The position numbers and the translations under genes are program-made. The notes under the pieces were generated by a model. The model was given only the letters and a program-made list of their open reading frames with translations. It did not search any database and was not told the DNA's origin. A stretch of 64,000 nt of DNA from contig JAACJP010000015.1 of the NCBI GenBank assembly GCA_013368375.1, forward strand, positions 558,001-622,000, in the 5' to 3' direction. This document shows positions 35,141 to 45,886 of this stretch, piece by piece (positions within the stretch are counted from its first letter, which is position 1; each line of letters opens with the position of its first letter). Source of the DNA: Tricholomella constricta (lineage: Eukaryota > Basidiomycota > Agaricomycetes > Agaricales > Lyophyllaceae).

Positions 35141-35221
35141 TCCTTCTAGCCGACTTGAACGACTGACCTCGACATTGGTTTAGATACTAGGGTCGCGCTC
35201 TACCAACTGAGCTGAGAAGGA
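35141..35221 (-). tRNA. tRNA-Thr (AGT) with a 9-nt intron
   Basis: On the minus strand the acceptor stem TCCTTCT pairs with AGAAGGA. The D arm is GCTC-AGTTGGTA-GAGC and the T arm AGTCG-TTCAAGT-CGGCT. The anticodon loop reads CTAGTA followed by an intron of about 9 nt (TCTAAACCA), leaving a 72-nt mature tRNA with anticodon AGT. The layout parallels yeast tRNA-Thr(AGT). The anticodon stem CGACC/TGTCG has four pairs and a C-T mismatch next to the loop. A T run follows downstream. Confidence 0.85.
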
Positions 35222-35341
35222 GCTTGCCAGAAAGCGGCATTTATTCAATTAAAGTTCACGTGATCAACTGAGCTCTTCGCGGTCCTTTCAATTTGACCAT
35301 CCTAGTACTCACTACCACCATCACTACTACGCTTGAGCACG

Positions 35342-35693
35342 ATGGGCTGGTTCTCGGGAAAGTCAAAGTCTGAAGAACCTGCTGCTCTCTCACGGCAAGA
35401 CCGGCAAAAATGCTGGGAAAAACGAGACGCCTATTTCGCCTGTTTGGACCGGGTGGGTGTGGTCAAGGCAGGTGAGGAAGGAAAGTCTTGCTCCTCAGAA
35501 CACCGGCTGTACGAGGAGAATTGCGCGCATAGCTGGGTACGTCTTGCCCACCTCCCAAGTGTCAAAGCTGTCGCCGGCTGATTCCTGGTTGGACATAAAG
35601 ATCGAGTATTTCAACCAGCGAAGGGTGATAGCGGAAGCACAGAAGGACAGGCTGGCCCAGGCGAATACACAGGCCCAGAATGCTAGACGGTAA
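35342..35693 (+). CDS. COA6: Cytochrome c oxidase assembly factor COA6-like
   Basis: Intermembrane-space twin-Cys protein that assists copper delivery to the CuA site of cytochrome c oxidase (family role). Two exons (35342-35536, 35601-35693) give 95 aa. The paired helices carry CWEKRDAYFAC (CX9C) and CSSEHRLYEENC (CX10C), the COA6 pattern. The N-terminus is short (MGWFSGKSKSEEPAALSRQD) and the tail charged (FNQRRVIAEAQKDRLAQAN). There is no cleavable presequence, as expected for MIA40-dependent import. The start ATG lies 120 bp from the divergent tRNA. Confidence 0.92.
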
Positions 35694-36731
35694 CGTAGTG
35701 TGAATAGGTAAGCCCCTCCCGATCGACCCGAGGGATGGCCGTTTGATCCTTTCGCCCAGGTTCCAAGTATGTTGTTTCTTGAAGTGACCAATACGCGCCA
35801 TTCATAGGATTTGAACAAATACCTATCCAATCCTTTAATACATCTCATCCTCCATCGAAGGGTGTTACAACCAACAACGTAAGACGGGACATGTTTCAAG
35901 GCGCCATATAAGTCTGTCCATTCACACATCTATGATTTGCATCGCACACAAGCCCAGTCGTGACTATCTTTGTTCTTTGGGAGGGCAGAGTTCACCCACG
36001 AACCTAGAAGGAACTGATGTGATGATCATCCTGTCTCCAGAAGATTTGGCATACTCTATGACCAACCCAGCGCACTCTTGTCCTATATCAAATCAGAACT
36101 CATGAAAGCCAACCGATGAGCTCATCGACAGCATCTAACAAGGGCCGTAAAGGGGTCATAGCTGAGGTGTGTCTTGCCTTCATATCTCTGGCTTCAAAAT
36201 TGATGTCATCTATCCATCAGGTGATGGATTCTGTTGACCATCTCTTCCACACTTCGGCGCCTTGTAATCTCCTGAAAACAATCACCTGGGGCCTTCTCTG
36301 TTTCACTGAAGATCATGACGCGAAAATAGGTCGCCAAAATTTGGGCGTCTTTATCTTTTCCTCTGGACTTCTTTGATTGATGTGTAAGTCTTCATACGTT
36401 TCTGCTGGCCAAGGCTGTTCCCCCCAACGCGAGAGCGAGTCTAGATGATCGGGAATGGCCTGATGTTGCGAGTTTTTGGCGATCGAGAATACTTTGTCCG
36501 AGTCTTGAGGCAGATCCTTTTCAGTTCCGCGTCTTGTTCACGTCAACCCCTGAAATTCGACTATCTCCGTTGGTGTAGCTGGTGCTGTGCCAGAACTGCC
36601 CTCGTGACTACAATTGTCTTCACCGCCGCATTCCTGATATGCATGAGACCGGATTTTGACCGAGCTGACATATAAGCAACTGCTGAGAGCGACAGTTGTT
36701 TTTTCCTCAGCTTAGCTCCCTGGCACTCAAG
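35694..36731. other. Intergenic, no gene seen
   Basis: Two weakly coding stretches near 36116-36376 did not give a convincing model. A TATA-like ATATAAG at about 36669-36675 fits as the promoter of the next gene. Confidence 0.45.
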
Positions 36732-37808
36732 ATGTTACCGACAAGGAGTAACAGGTCTTATTCTGAATTCTTCACCTCTGGCTTCCGCGCCATGTCAAGG
36801 CGTCATGTTTCTGCAATCCCTTCACCTTCTGTGACGACCCCTGATTCCCCACCCACGACCCGCTCAACGCGCCGCCATAGCAGTTTCATCAGCTTCACGA
36901 ATCGTAGTTCACGCACGACCTCCATGATCATTTCATCCGCCGACTCTGTCAAGACCTTATCAACGGAATCATCATCAGCATCATCCTCATCCTCTTCTTC
37001 TGCACGTCGCCATCGACGTTCATCTTTCGTCACATTTTCCTCCTGGCTTTTCGATCGCAAAGGGTCCTCGGCCCACGCAGACAACTACTTGTCCTTCAGC
37101 AGCTCGCCCCCCAAAAACAAACGGGAACTCCTCGGCTCGTCCGAAGTCACGGAGGTGTGGATAACTGCTGGTGGTCCATTCACCCCGACCAGCATCTCTA
37201 AAAGGTGCGTACCTCCCTTCTCTCCCCCCCCACACATGTTTTCTGTCGCCTTTTTGCTTACCAGCTTATCTAGCTCTAGTTCCAACGGCGAACCGAGCCT
37301 CTTCCAGCCCATCGACCCATTCTCCGCGTCCCCCGATTCCAAATCCTTCTTCATCGATCTGACAGACAGCAGCAGCAGCAGCCCCTCCCTCTCCCCCTCC
37401 CCGCCAACGTCAACGTCAACAACAAGGCGCACGTCGAAGCGGGAATCCTTCTTATCCTTCTCCGGCTCCTCTCCTGATCGATCGTCCTTCTTGCACCTGC
37501 CCATGCCGCCGCGGCGCCGCGAGCGGCCCACGTCGGTCCAGACGCTGCCCATCCTCCCATCCCCATCCCCATCCACATCCCCATCCAAGTCCAAGTCCAA
37601 GTCCCGACGATCCTCGTACCTCTATCGCGCTCCAAGCCGAAGCCAGGGCCACTCTTCCCGCTACTCCTGGACGACGGTGGAGGAGGAGGAAAGCAGGGCT
37701 GGGACTCCCGAGCCTATGGTTGAGGACTTGCCAGAGGAGCGCTCGGACCCTGCACAGAATATCGACTGGCGGCAGTTTCATGTTGAGCTCCTCCGTGTCG
37801 AGGCGTGA
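36732..37808 (+). CDS. Ser-rich low-complexity orphan protein
   Basis: Function unknown. From the ATG at 36732 the frame is open to 37808. A 60-bp intron (37205-37264, GTGCGT to TACCAG) fits well and would leave 338 aa; because its length is a multiple of three and it has no stop, retention would give 358 aa. The protein is Ser/Thr/Arg-rich with repeated aromatic-basic patches: RRHSSFISFTNRSSRTTSM, RRHRRSSFVTFSSWLFDRKG, TSKRESFLSFSGSSPDRSSF, SRRSSYLYRAPSRSQGHSS. These RRxS sites look like basophilic kinase targets. No domain or membrane segment is seen. A TATA-like box lies about 60 bp upstream. Confidence 0.65.
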   Translation: MLPTRSNRSYSEFFTSGFRAMSRRHVSAIPSPSVTTPDSPPTTRSTRRHSSFISFTNRSSRTTSMIISSADSVKTLSTESSSASSSSSSSARRHRRSSFVTFSSWLFDRKGSSAHADNYLSFSSSPPKNKRELLGSSEVTEVWITAGGPFTPTSISKRCVPPFSPPPHMFSVAFLLTSLSSSSSNGEPSLFQPIDPFSASPDSKSFFIDLTDSSSSSPSLSPSPPTSTSTTRRTSKRESFLSFSGSSPDRSSFLHLPMPPRRRERPTSVQTLPILPSPSPSTSPSKSKSKSRRSSYLYRAPSRSQGHSSRYSWTTVEEEESRAGTPEPMVEDLPEERSDPAQNIDWRQFHVELLRVEA

Positions 37809-38489
37809 TCATCATCGATCATCGATCATCATCATCATCATCATCCGCCCCGCCCCCCCGCCTGGCTCTACGTTACCGTATGCGTTCCAGACCCGAACAC
37901 GAACACGAACACGAACACGAACTGAATGATCCTATCCCCTGTTCGACTGTCTTCCTGGACTGGAATGGACTGGACTGGACCCGACCCCCCCATGCACTAA
38001 TATTCACGTTTACTTATACATAGAAATGAAATAATAGTCGACTCGTTAATTATTATTCATGTATGTTACTTATTTACGCCGTTGTCCTAGCTATTATTAC
38101 CCCCCCCCTTCCCCTCCCCTCCCCGTCCTGAAAGCGTAGCCAGGATGGAGTGTGACCTGCGATGCAGTGCATCGTTGTTGTAATACTTACTCCCCTCAAT
38201 GACCTGTTTGGTTCGAAATACTTGCTTGGGATCCATGAAGGCAAGGAAATAATGATAGCTCGTGAAGTCAACATGGTCAAGTATCAAGAAGAGGAGGGAG
38301 GAGAGGAAGAGCCAAGAAGGAGATATAAGATACGTGAGGGTACCGGTACATACAGAAGAAACGAAGGAGCGAGAACCCCACGAAAAAATATGAAGCGAGC
38401 AAAAAAAGACAAAAAGAGACATGCATGTGTCGTCATTATCGAGCGTAAGATAGAGATAGAGATGGAGATAGACAGAGAGAGAAGGATAA
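37809..38489. other. Convergent 3' region with simple repeats
   Basis: Holds an ATC microsatellite (about 37806-37845), a GAACAC hexanucleotide run (about 37895-37920) and a C-rich tract near 38100-38125. No gene is seen. Confidence 0.6.
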
Positions 38490-41400
38490 TCAAGCAGCCT
38501 GGCCCTGGTATTTCTTGATCAGATCCCTCAGCCTTGCCTGCCCAAACGCCATCTCTCCACCGCCAGCAGCAGGTTTAGTCGTTGCAGACGCCGGCGCATT
38601 TGCATTAGCAGTCGAAATGCGTCCGCCTGAATCAGGCCGGGCCTCAACGATAGTCGGAGGGACCTTGAATTGGGGAGACCGGTTCTTGTTCTTGTTGGGA
38701 GATGGCCGGGCGAGGGAGGCTGTGGAGGAAAGCGTAGGTATGGCGTGTGATGAGGAGATGACGGCGGGGACAGAAGACGACGACGACTTGATCATCGGCC
38801 TCGGGCGTTTCCCTGCAGGCGTAGGTTTGGGCTCCGACGCCTGCGCGTGCGCCTGCTTGTTAACCGAGTGCGCGTGCGTGTGCGGGGCGCTGGCAGTCAA
38901 CAGCGACTTGACGGGTGTTCGTGGTGTTCGTGGTGGCGGTGGTGGTGGTTTGGTAATCAAGGGGCCGGGATCAGCAGCTCCAGCTAACAACCCAGGGGTA
39001 TCCCTTACTTCCGCTTCTGGCATGGGTGTGCGTCGTGGTTTTGGCGTTGATGAGGGAACATCTTTAAGAGGTGGGTTCGATTTGGCTTCAGGCCCTCCAG
39101 ATGCCCATATGGATGTGATGGCTGTCACTCGCCCGCCGCGGCCGCCCCGCGCAGATCGAATGTCGTATTTGACTTCGGGATCAGGCTGAGGTGGAAACGC
39201 GGGCAACCGCGCTGACTGCTGCGGAGTGATCTTCTTTGAAGGCAACGATTTCACGAGGCCCGGTTTCGAAGGAGCTGCCTTTGCTGCATTGCTGTTGTAA
39301 TGTTTAGCACCAAGTACGTCTAGTGCTGCTGAAGAGGAAGGGGGCGAGACCCTATGATTGGTTCTGATTGACTGGGCATGGGCAGTGCGTGGAGCAGGAG
39401 AGATCAGTGGGTGGATGGGGGAGATATCCTTCACTACTGGAGCAGATCTGTCTTTCTCGGCTGGAGACGACTTTAATGGCACCATGGCAGGAGGCGATGA
39501 TGGTGATGCCGATGACCAAATATCTGCGACACGCCTCGCCTCCTCCACCACGGTCGCGTCCCTTGCTAGGGGTTTGACAAATCGCGAGGAAGTTCCATGT
39601 TTAAAAGTGCCGATAGGAACAAATCCTGAGGACCGAGGGTTGGGCGCAGCGGAAACATCTTCTCCTTCCACGAATGCTGCCTTAGCTTCACCGCTGCCAG
39701 CAGTTGTCAAATCTGGTACAACCTCTGCAGACTTGTCGCTAGCGAGCTGAGGGGCATCATCGTTGTCGGGAGATGGTGATGGCTTCCTCGCTACGGCAGG
39801 GCTCATTGGGAGCACTTGTTCCACGGGTGGGACTTCTGGGTCGATGCCTCCCAGCCACGCCGCCACTCTCCCTTTTGCAGCCGCAGTCTTCTTCTTCCTG
39901 CTCACATGACTTTCCCCGTCCTTGCCTCGCTCTGAGCCCTTCTCTTTCTTCTTGCCCTTCTTCCTCCCTCTCTCCCCTTTCGAATTCCGTCGCGACTCCC
40001 CAGAGACACTAGACCGCCCAGCACGATGCGTCTTCTCATCCGAATCATGCTCGCCATCCACTTCCAACCCTCCATACACATCAACGTCCCCCTCTCCCAG
40101 GCCTGCACTGGCACCAACGCCAGCGCCAGCGCCGCCCTCCCGCTCACCCGCTAGTGTCAAGCTCGAAATCGCCGAGTCATTCAGCGGGTCAGACGGTGCT
40201 TTTTTGCACGGGATGTCGATCGGCTGCATACCCACGACGCTCCATACGGGCCTCCGCTCGTTCCCAACGTCCATCTTCCGTGTACCCACTTCCGCAAGTA
40301 GCCGCTTTTCCAGAGCATCAAGACCGCTCTCCCCTCCTTTCCCGCCTGGATGCAGCTGAGCATGGAACTCGGTCGACTTGGGCTTGAAAGGCAGCTTGAC
40401 AGGTGTCACCGCTGCGAGCGGCGTAGGCGGTGCTTTCACAGCAGCAGGAGCCGGTTCCGCAGCGAGGACAGGGGCGTCGGCGAAATAAGTGTCGATCCTG
40501 GGCCTGGCAGCCTGTTCCGCGTTTTCCTTTGTCATGGCTTTCTTGGTCGATGGAGGAGGGACAGGAAGAGTCTTGTTAATGTTCGACTCGGCCGGTATAC
40601 TAGGCACTACCACCGGAGGCGTCACCGGTTTCGCATCCAGTGGCTCAGCGAGCTTGGTGAGATCCGCAGATAGGTCCGAAGCCGTCTTCTCCACCTCTTC
40701 CGCCATGCGTTCGAGCTGTTCGACGCGTTCGCTCTTTGGCAGAGAATTAGTGAACGAGTGCTTGGGAGACAGGAAGGGACGCGGGGAGTGCACGATTTGT
40801 GCGGATAGATTGTCGTTCTGGGATGGGGGCGGCATCGTGAGAGGTGGAGGGGGTAAATTGCGCAGGCGGACCTCGTTGGGCTGCTGTGTCGATGACAGAG
40901 GGGCAATGAGGAGAGGATATCGCGGGGCTCCTGGTGGTGGTGCCGGAAGCGGGAATCGGTGCGATCTGGGCGAGACGGAGCGATGGCGCGAAGATAGGCG
41001 GAGGTGTTGCGTGACCCTCGTTGCGCGCTCGCCTTTACCTTCCTCTGGCTCCACGTTCCCGACAGGAATGAGATGCTGCGAGGTCGGCGGTGATACTGGT
41101 CCCATGCCTATTCCAATTGCATTTGATGAAAATGGATCGTTCGGCGTCGGTCCAGCGCTCAGAGGACGTGTCGGCAGGTAAGCAGGTATGTGGGCCTGCG
41201 GAGGCGGTGGGAAGTAGTACTGTTGCTCTGTGCCATTGATAGGAGGAGAAAAATACTGAGGTTGAGGTGTGTGCGATTGCGGTGGGGGTAGCCAAACCTG
41301 ATTCTGAACAGGATCTACGTAGGCTGCGGGAATGGGAGGAGTGACTGGGAGTGCAGGGTGTGCATACGGAGGTTGGAGGATGTATGGCGATGGTGTTGCA

Positions 41401-42645
41401 CCAGAAGCCGGATAAGGATTGTTATTATAGGGTGTTGATGGGTATTCAGTCGGTTCTGGGAGTGCAGCAGGATGAATTATTGGTACAGGGATATCGAGGT
41501 TTATATCTTTCCTGTTTTCATCGCGTTAACGTCCAAGAAAGTTGAGCATAGAAGAAAACTAACGTTCCGATCCCCATGTTGATCGTGATTCCCACTATGC
41601 ATCGCACCTCAAACAGAGACTCTGACGTGCGGCCCTCTGACTCGTCACCTTCCAAGGTACCACCGCGGACTCCTCGTGCATGCTTCGGAACATCAAACAC
41701 GAGACTTGCAACACCTTCTGCACCTGGTTGAATAACATATTCTGCACCACGGAACGGCACTGTAGTCAGGACGTCCGAAATCTGGAGCGCCGAAGGCTCT
41801 CCAGGTTTGACCCCCGGCAGCACAAGCGTACGGGATAAGACCAATGTCAGACCAGAGTTCTGCGGTGTCGCTGGTGAGAATGCAATAATATACTCGAATG
41901 TCGCGGAGTACCTTCTTGTTTGAGTGGTTCTTGACCTGCAGCTCCACACACGCACTCTCTCCAGCGATAAGGACCCCTCCTACGACTTTGCCCTGCACCC
42001 AAATCTTTCCAAATTCGCCAACGACGACGCCTTCAGGCTCCACGCGGGAGAAGTCAACCTCATAACTCTCCACAACCTCAATGTCTCGTTTGCAGGTCAC
42101 GAGCCGCTTCTCGCCCTTCCATGCCACGCCAACAGTTGCGCGGACCTCATACCGCACTCGCGCGAGGTCGGAACCAAAGCTGATTGAAGAGGGCGCCGAC
42201 GAAGGGAGTGGGATACGAAAAAGGAACGTGGAGATCCCCCGGCGAGCTTGATGATAGTTTTGTGGCAAAGGTGGGTCTCCGGGCAGCGGGTGTGCTTGCA
42301 CGGCATTGGAAGGAGGTAAGCCTGGGCCCTGGAAAAGCCGTCGGCTGTGCAAGAACGTCGATGTCGCAGAGTGATCACGAGATGTCAACTCTATCTCCAG
42401 TGATTAGTTTCGACTTCCAAGAATATTAAGATGCATTGTGGTGACATACCTTGGGATGCGAAGAGTTCTACCATCATGACGCTAATACCAAGACCCTTGT
42501 CGGCTCGACATTCCATCTCCATCTTGCCAGAAACGAATTTGCCTGCCACAAAGATTGGATGTGCAAGGGTCATCGACACCTTGACCTTGGAATGGTGCGG
42601 CGAAGAGTTCATGGGCTCCGGCCTCGTCTGTGCTGAGGTCGCCAT
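38490..42645 (-). CDS. Alpha-arrestin-like protein with a roughly 1,000-residue disordered tail
   Basis: Exons 42645-42450, 42390-41912, 41859-41564 and 41511-38490 give 1,330 aa. Residues about 15-330 form the arrestin fold: VKVSMTLAHPIFVAGKFVSG (N-lobe strand), LGISVMMVELFASQEL, ISTFLFRIPLPSSAPSS, ARVRYEVRATVGVAWKG, KIWVQGKVVGGVLIAGESAC (start of C-lobe), ACVELQVKNHSNKKNSGLTL and EVRCIVGITINMGIG. Alpha-arrestins of fungi bridge nutrient transporters to Rsp5-type ubiquitin ligases. Here the tail is Pro/Ser/Lys-rich and starts with a Tyr/Pro block (EPTEYPSTPYNNNPYPASG, YILQPPYAHP). I do not see a clean PPxY motif in it. The protein ends ARLRDLIKKYQGQAA, a short conserved-looking helix. A role in transporter turnover is inferred from the fold alone. 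Confidence 0.82.
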
Positions 42646-44401
42646 AGCAGATAAATCTTGCACGAAGGTTTAAAATGTATACAGAAAGGGTAAGAAGAAG
42701 ATTGGCCGAGGAAAGCTTGTAACTTGGACTGCAGAATCAAGGTCCGGACGGTGGATAAGATAATGGAAGAATTGGAATACGAATCCAAAGATTCACAGAT
42801 GACTTCAAGGGGAGAGTCATGAGGATTGAGATAGGAGAGGCATGGAGATCCAGTAACTTAGTGCTGGGCCATGGTGGTAAACGATATGTGTGGTGGCAGT
42901 GCAGTTGCCATTCATGCAATCATGCCTGAATCCCCTGGGAAACATTCCAACGTTGTTCTGTTGGTCACTCAACATTTAGCAAGAACTGTCACAGTAAAGG
43001 AGGACTTTTGCTTTCTCCCCTCAATAAAAAAGTATCTATTGCCAATTGGTACTGGAGTAGGAACTTCGGGGCAAGTACTGAACCTGGCAGGTTTACGTCA
43101 AGGCAAAAGCCAAGGACAACCAAGGCCCCTCAATGACCTTGATCTTCTTGAGAAAGGGGAGCTAGAACTGCGGTGGTATTAAATGTAAACGACATGCCGT
43201 TTTCGGTTGGATGTTGAGAGAAACGGGCCAGCAAGTACTCCTGTGTTCAAAAAGAAAACCGACTCTACTTATCTTGGGTGTTGGTTTGAGGAGCACTGTA
43301 GGTGAAGAGTAAATCATGCAACTCAAGTTGATTCCAAGTGGTGAACCTCGCCCAGCAAGCAGAGATCCAAAGTATTTTGAAATTGCGTCGAGACGGGGAC
43401 AGCCGAAGACGAGCTCTCCAAGAGGTGATGTGCCGTTAATGCTAAGCTGCAGGGTACGTCGAAGTAGGAAGAGTATGGCCTTTCCAAGTCCTAGGCATCA
43501 GGATTTTATCTTCCTAACATAAATATCGCATGGAACCAGGGTTATCGACACAGTCTAAGAGAGACAACGAGTTGGAGACATCGACGGTTTCAACTGCAAA
43601 GCACTGCGGTGAAAAGGGTCATATGTACTTTTACCTGGGTGGTAGCTCATGCGAACGTACAGGACGTTAGCAAGGCAGATGAGCAGCTATGGGGAAACAA
43701 AATGGGTGTGGAAGGGGTGATCGAAGTCAAGTTGAAGCTGCGCATCCTGCAGGATATAATCGGAGCTGAAGACACGTTTTTAATGCTTGGTCTGGCTGTC
43801 AATATGTGTTTTACTCACTGTCAACGTCCTGCCACTCATTCATCCTCCGTCAAAACGTATCCTCTTGTATTCTGCCAATATGCCCGAATGCTGTACAGGC
43901 GAAACACGGATGGAATTGTCTTCATACTTGAGCAAAATCTCGGAGCGTCTCCTTCCGATAGTACGTACTAGACTTCCAATTGTCAGATACGGATTTCCCA
44001 AGCCCGTAGGTTCAAGAAGTATCTAAAAGTGCCTTTGGCAGAACTGCCTCTAACATAACGATCAGGAGGACGAAGCAGGCCTGCCAACCCGGCAGGAACC
44101 CTGCCTAGACCCTTGTCTGGATGCAGCACAGCCCTTCGTCCGAGATTCATTTTGCAAGAGGCCCGATAGCCGACTCCTCCTAACTTCTCGTGGATGACAT
44201 GCCTTGCCAGCCTGTGCCCAAGTATAAAACAATTGCATGAGAGAAAGGCTGACAGCTGGATCCACCGTATCAGCGACACCTTCTTTTCCTGCGCCACTTT
44301 AGCGGGTATTCAAGGATATATCCTTCAGAGCTTCATCCCTTCAGGCTCTACCCCCAAACCCCATCATCCAATCCTACAGTTCCACTCTATCGGATCTTCT
44401 C
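42646..44401. other. Intergenic, no gene seen
   Basis: Plus-strand frames at 42871-43182 and 43609-43971 are open for over 100 codons but lack family motifs and splice support. A TATAAAA at about 44223-44229 may belong to the next gene with a long leader. Confidence 0.45.
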
Positions 44402-45060
44402 ATGGCCTCGTTTGTAGAAAAGTCTCGACTCAATAAAGCTGCAGCTGGTGTCCACCGACTGCTAAATTCGCGGAAGCTCGAGCACGCCTTCTTTGGAGGA
44501 TACCAGCTTGCACTTCTCGGCAGCACTCGGGGAACACGCGATATCGACGTCGCCGTGAAAAAGCCATTCCTACACGGCTTCGACAAGGTCAAACAGGCCT
44601 TTGTCGATGATGATGACTTCCTGGTATTCGATGGTAACCGTACCGACTGTGTAAACGCCATCCACAAGCCCACCGGGGTGCACGTCTTTGTCATGCTAGA
44701 GTGAGTCCCCAACACAGCCTCCTTCTTTTTCCCAAACGCGTGTTGATATCGATGGATCCTGATAATGATAGGTACCTGCCGAGGACCCTGGAATATATTT
44801 CAGATGACCCCAACCATCTCCCATTCTACACCCCTACCCATATGTTTATTCGGACGATCCGGAGCTTGGGCATCCGCTCGAAAGAGAGCCACAGACAGGA
44901 TCTGGTTTATCTTTATAACAAATTCCCGTTAGACTTGGCGAAGGTCTATAGGAAAGTCACGCACCTTGAGCGCGATGAGGCCCTCCGGAATTGCCTCAAT
45001 AACGAAAAGGCTGCTGCGATCCTCAACGGCCTTAACCTTCGACCGGAATCTGATCGTTAG
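44402..45060 (+). CDS. Small nucleotidyltransferase-fold protein
   Basis: Two exons (44402-44700, 44772-45060) give 195 aa. Residues about 30-55 read FFGGYQLALLGSTRGTRDID, the GG...TxDxD signature of the polymerase-beta nucleotidyltransferase fold as in AbiEii-type and related minimal enzymes; a third acidic position may be in HVFVMLE. The second half is helical (YTPTHMFIRTIRSLGIRSKE, DLVYLYNKFPLDLAKVY). There is no signal peptide. Substrate and reaction are unknown. Related proteins are scattered in fungi and bacteria, so horizontal origin is possible but not shown by this sequence. Confidence 0.72.
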
Positions 45061-45886
45061 ACTATATTTACTCCTTTGCCGATTCCTAGGTATGTCAATC
45101 TATGATCTTATTCATCATTCCTTCTTGATATAACTGTTTCTAGTGGCATCATCGCACTACATTGACACACTTCCATCGACTTCAAACCGCGTCTCGTGTA
45201 CCATACTTCCCTTCTCCGTAAATGCCGCCATTCTATCTACGACGTCTCGCCAAGCCAAGCCGCGGTAATTTGTTCTCACCACAAGCGGCGACGCATAAAA
45301 TTTTCCCTCCCCCCTGCGTTTTCGGACTCGCATGCCGCGCAATGGCTGCTGTATTTAAGTAGTTGGACTATCTTAGTTGTCATTCATAATGTTTTCTTTT
45401 CACCACCGTACTTGATATGTCTGTATGCTGTACCACTGCTATGTATCCAACCATATTTCGTGTCTCAGGCATTAAAACACTACTCTTGGCCCTCGAGCCC
45501 CTCAGTAACCGCGGAACAGGCCATTTAACCTGCCTACCCTGAAATGGCGACGCGTTATTTGTGCAGGCTATAAAGTTCACGTGCCGTCCGGTACAGCTCA
45601 ATTTAACTTGAACTTGAACTTTACTGGAAGTCGGCCTCGAGACTCAGTACTATGTACGCTTGAATACAAGGAGAACAGCCGTCGTGCGTTCGATATTCGT
45701 ACGAGACTCGTGGATCCAAGTCGGAACTCGTCTTATTAAGCAATACTTAATTTGAAGATTCCGCCATCGAACGCCATGATTAGCTCACCTGCCAGGTCAT
45801 CGGCGAGATGCCTGCAGTCTGTGAGCCCTTACTCTACACTCGCCTTTATAATATCCTCGGGTCACTGTGCGTGACGTCCAAGCGCG
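45061..45886. other. Intergenic, no gene seen
   Basis: Tandem-gene spacer before the permease. Nothing recognised. Confidence 0.5.

Noticed and set aside
40489..41181. Plus-strand frame opposite the arrestin-like gene
   Set aside because: Low-complexity antisense shadow; the minus strand carries the continuous protein with good splice joins.
42871..43182. 103-codon plus-strand frame
   Set aside because: Open by chance as far as I can tell: no domain, no splice signals needed and no promoter evidence.
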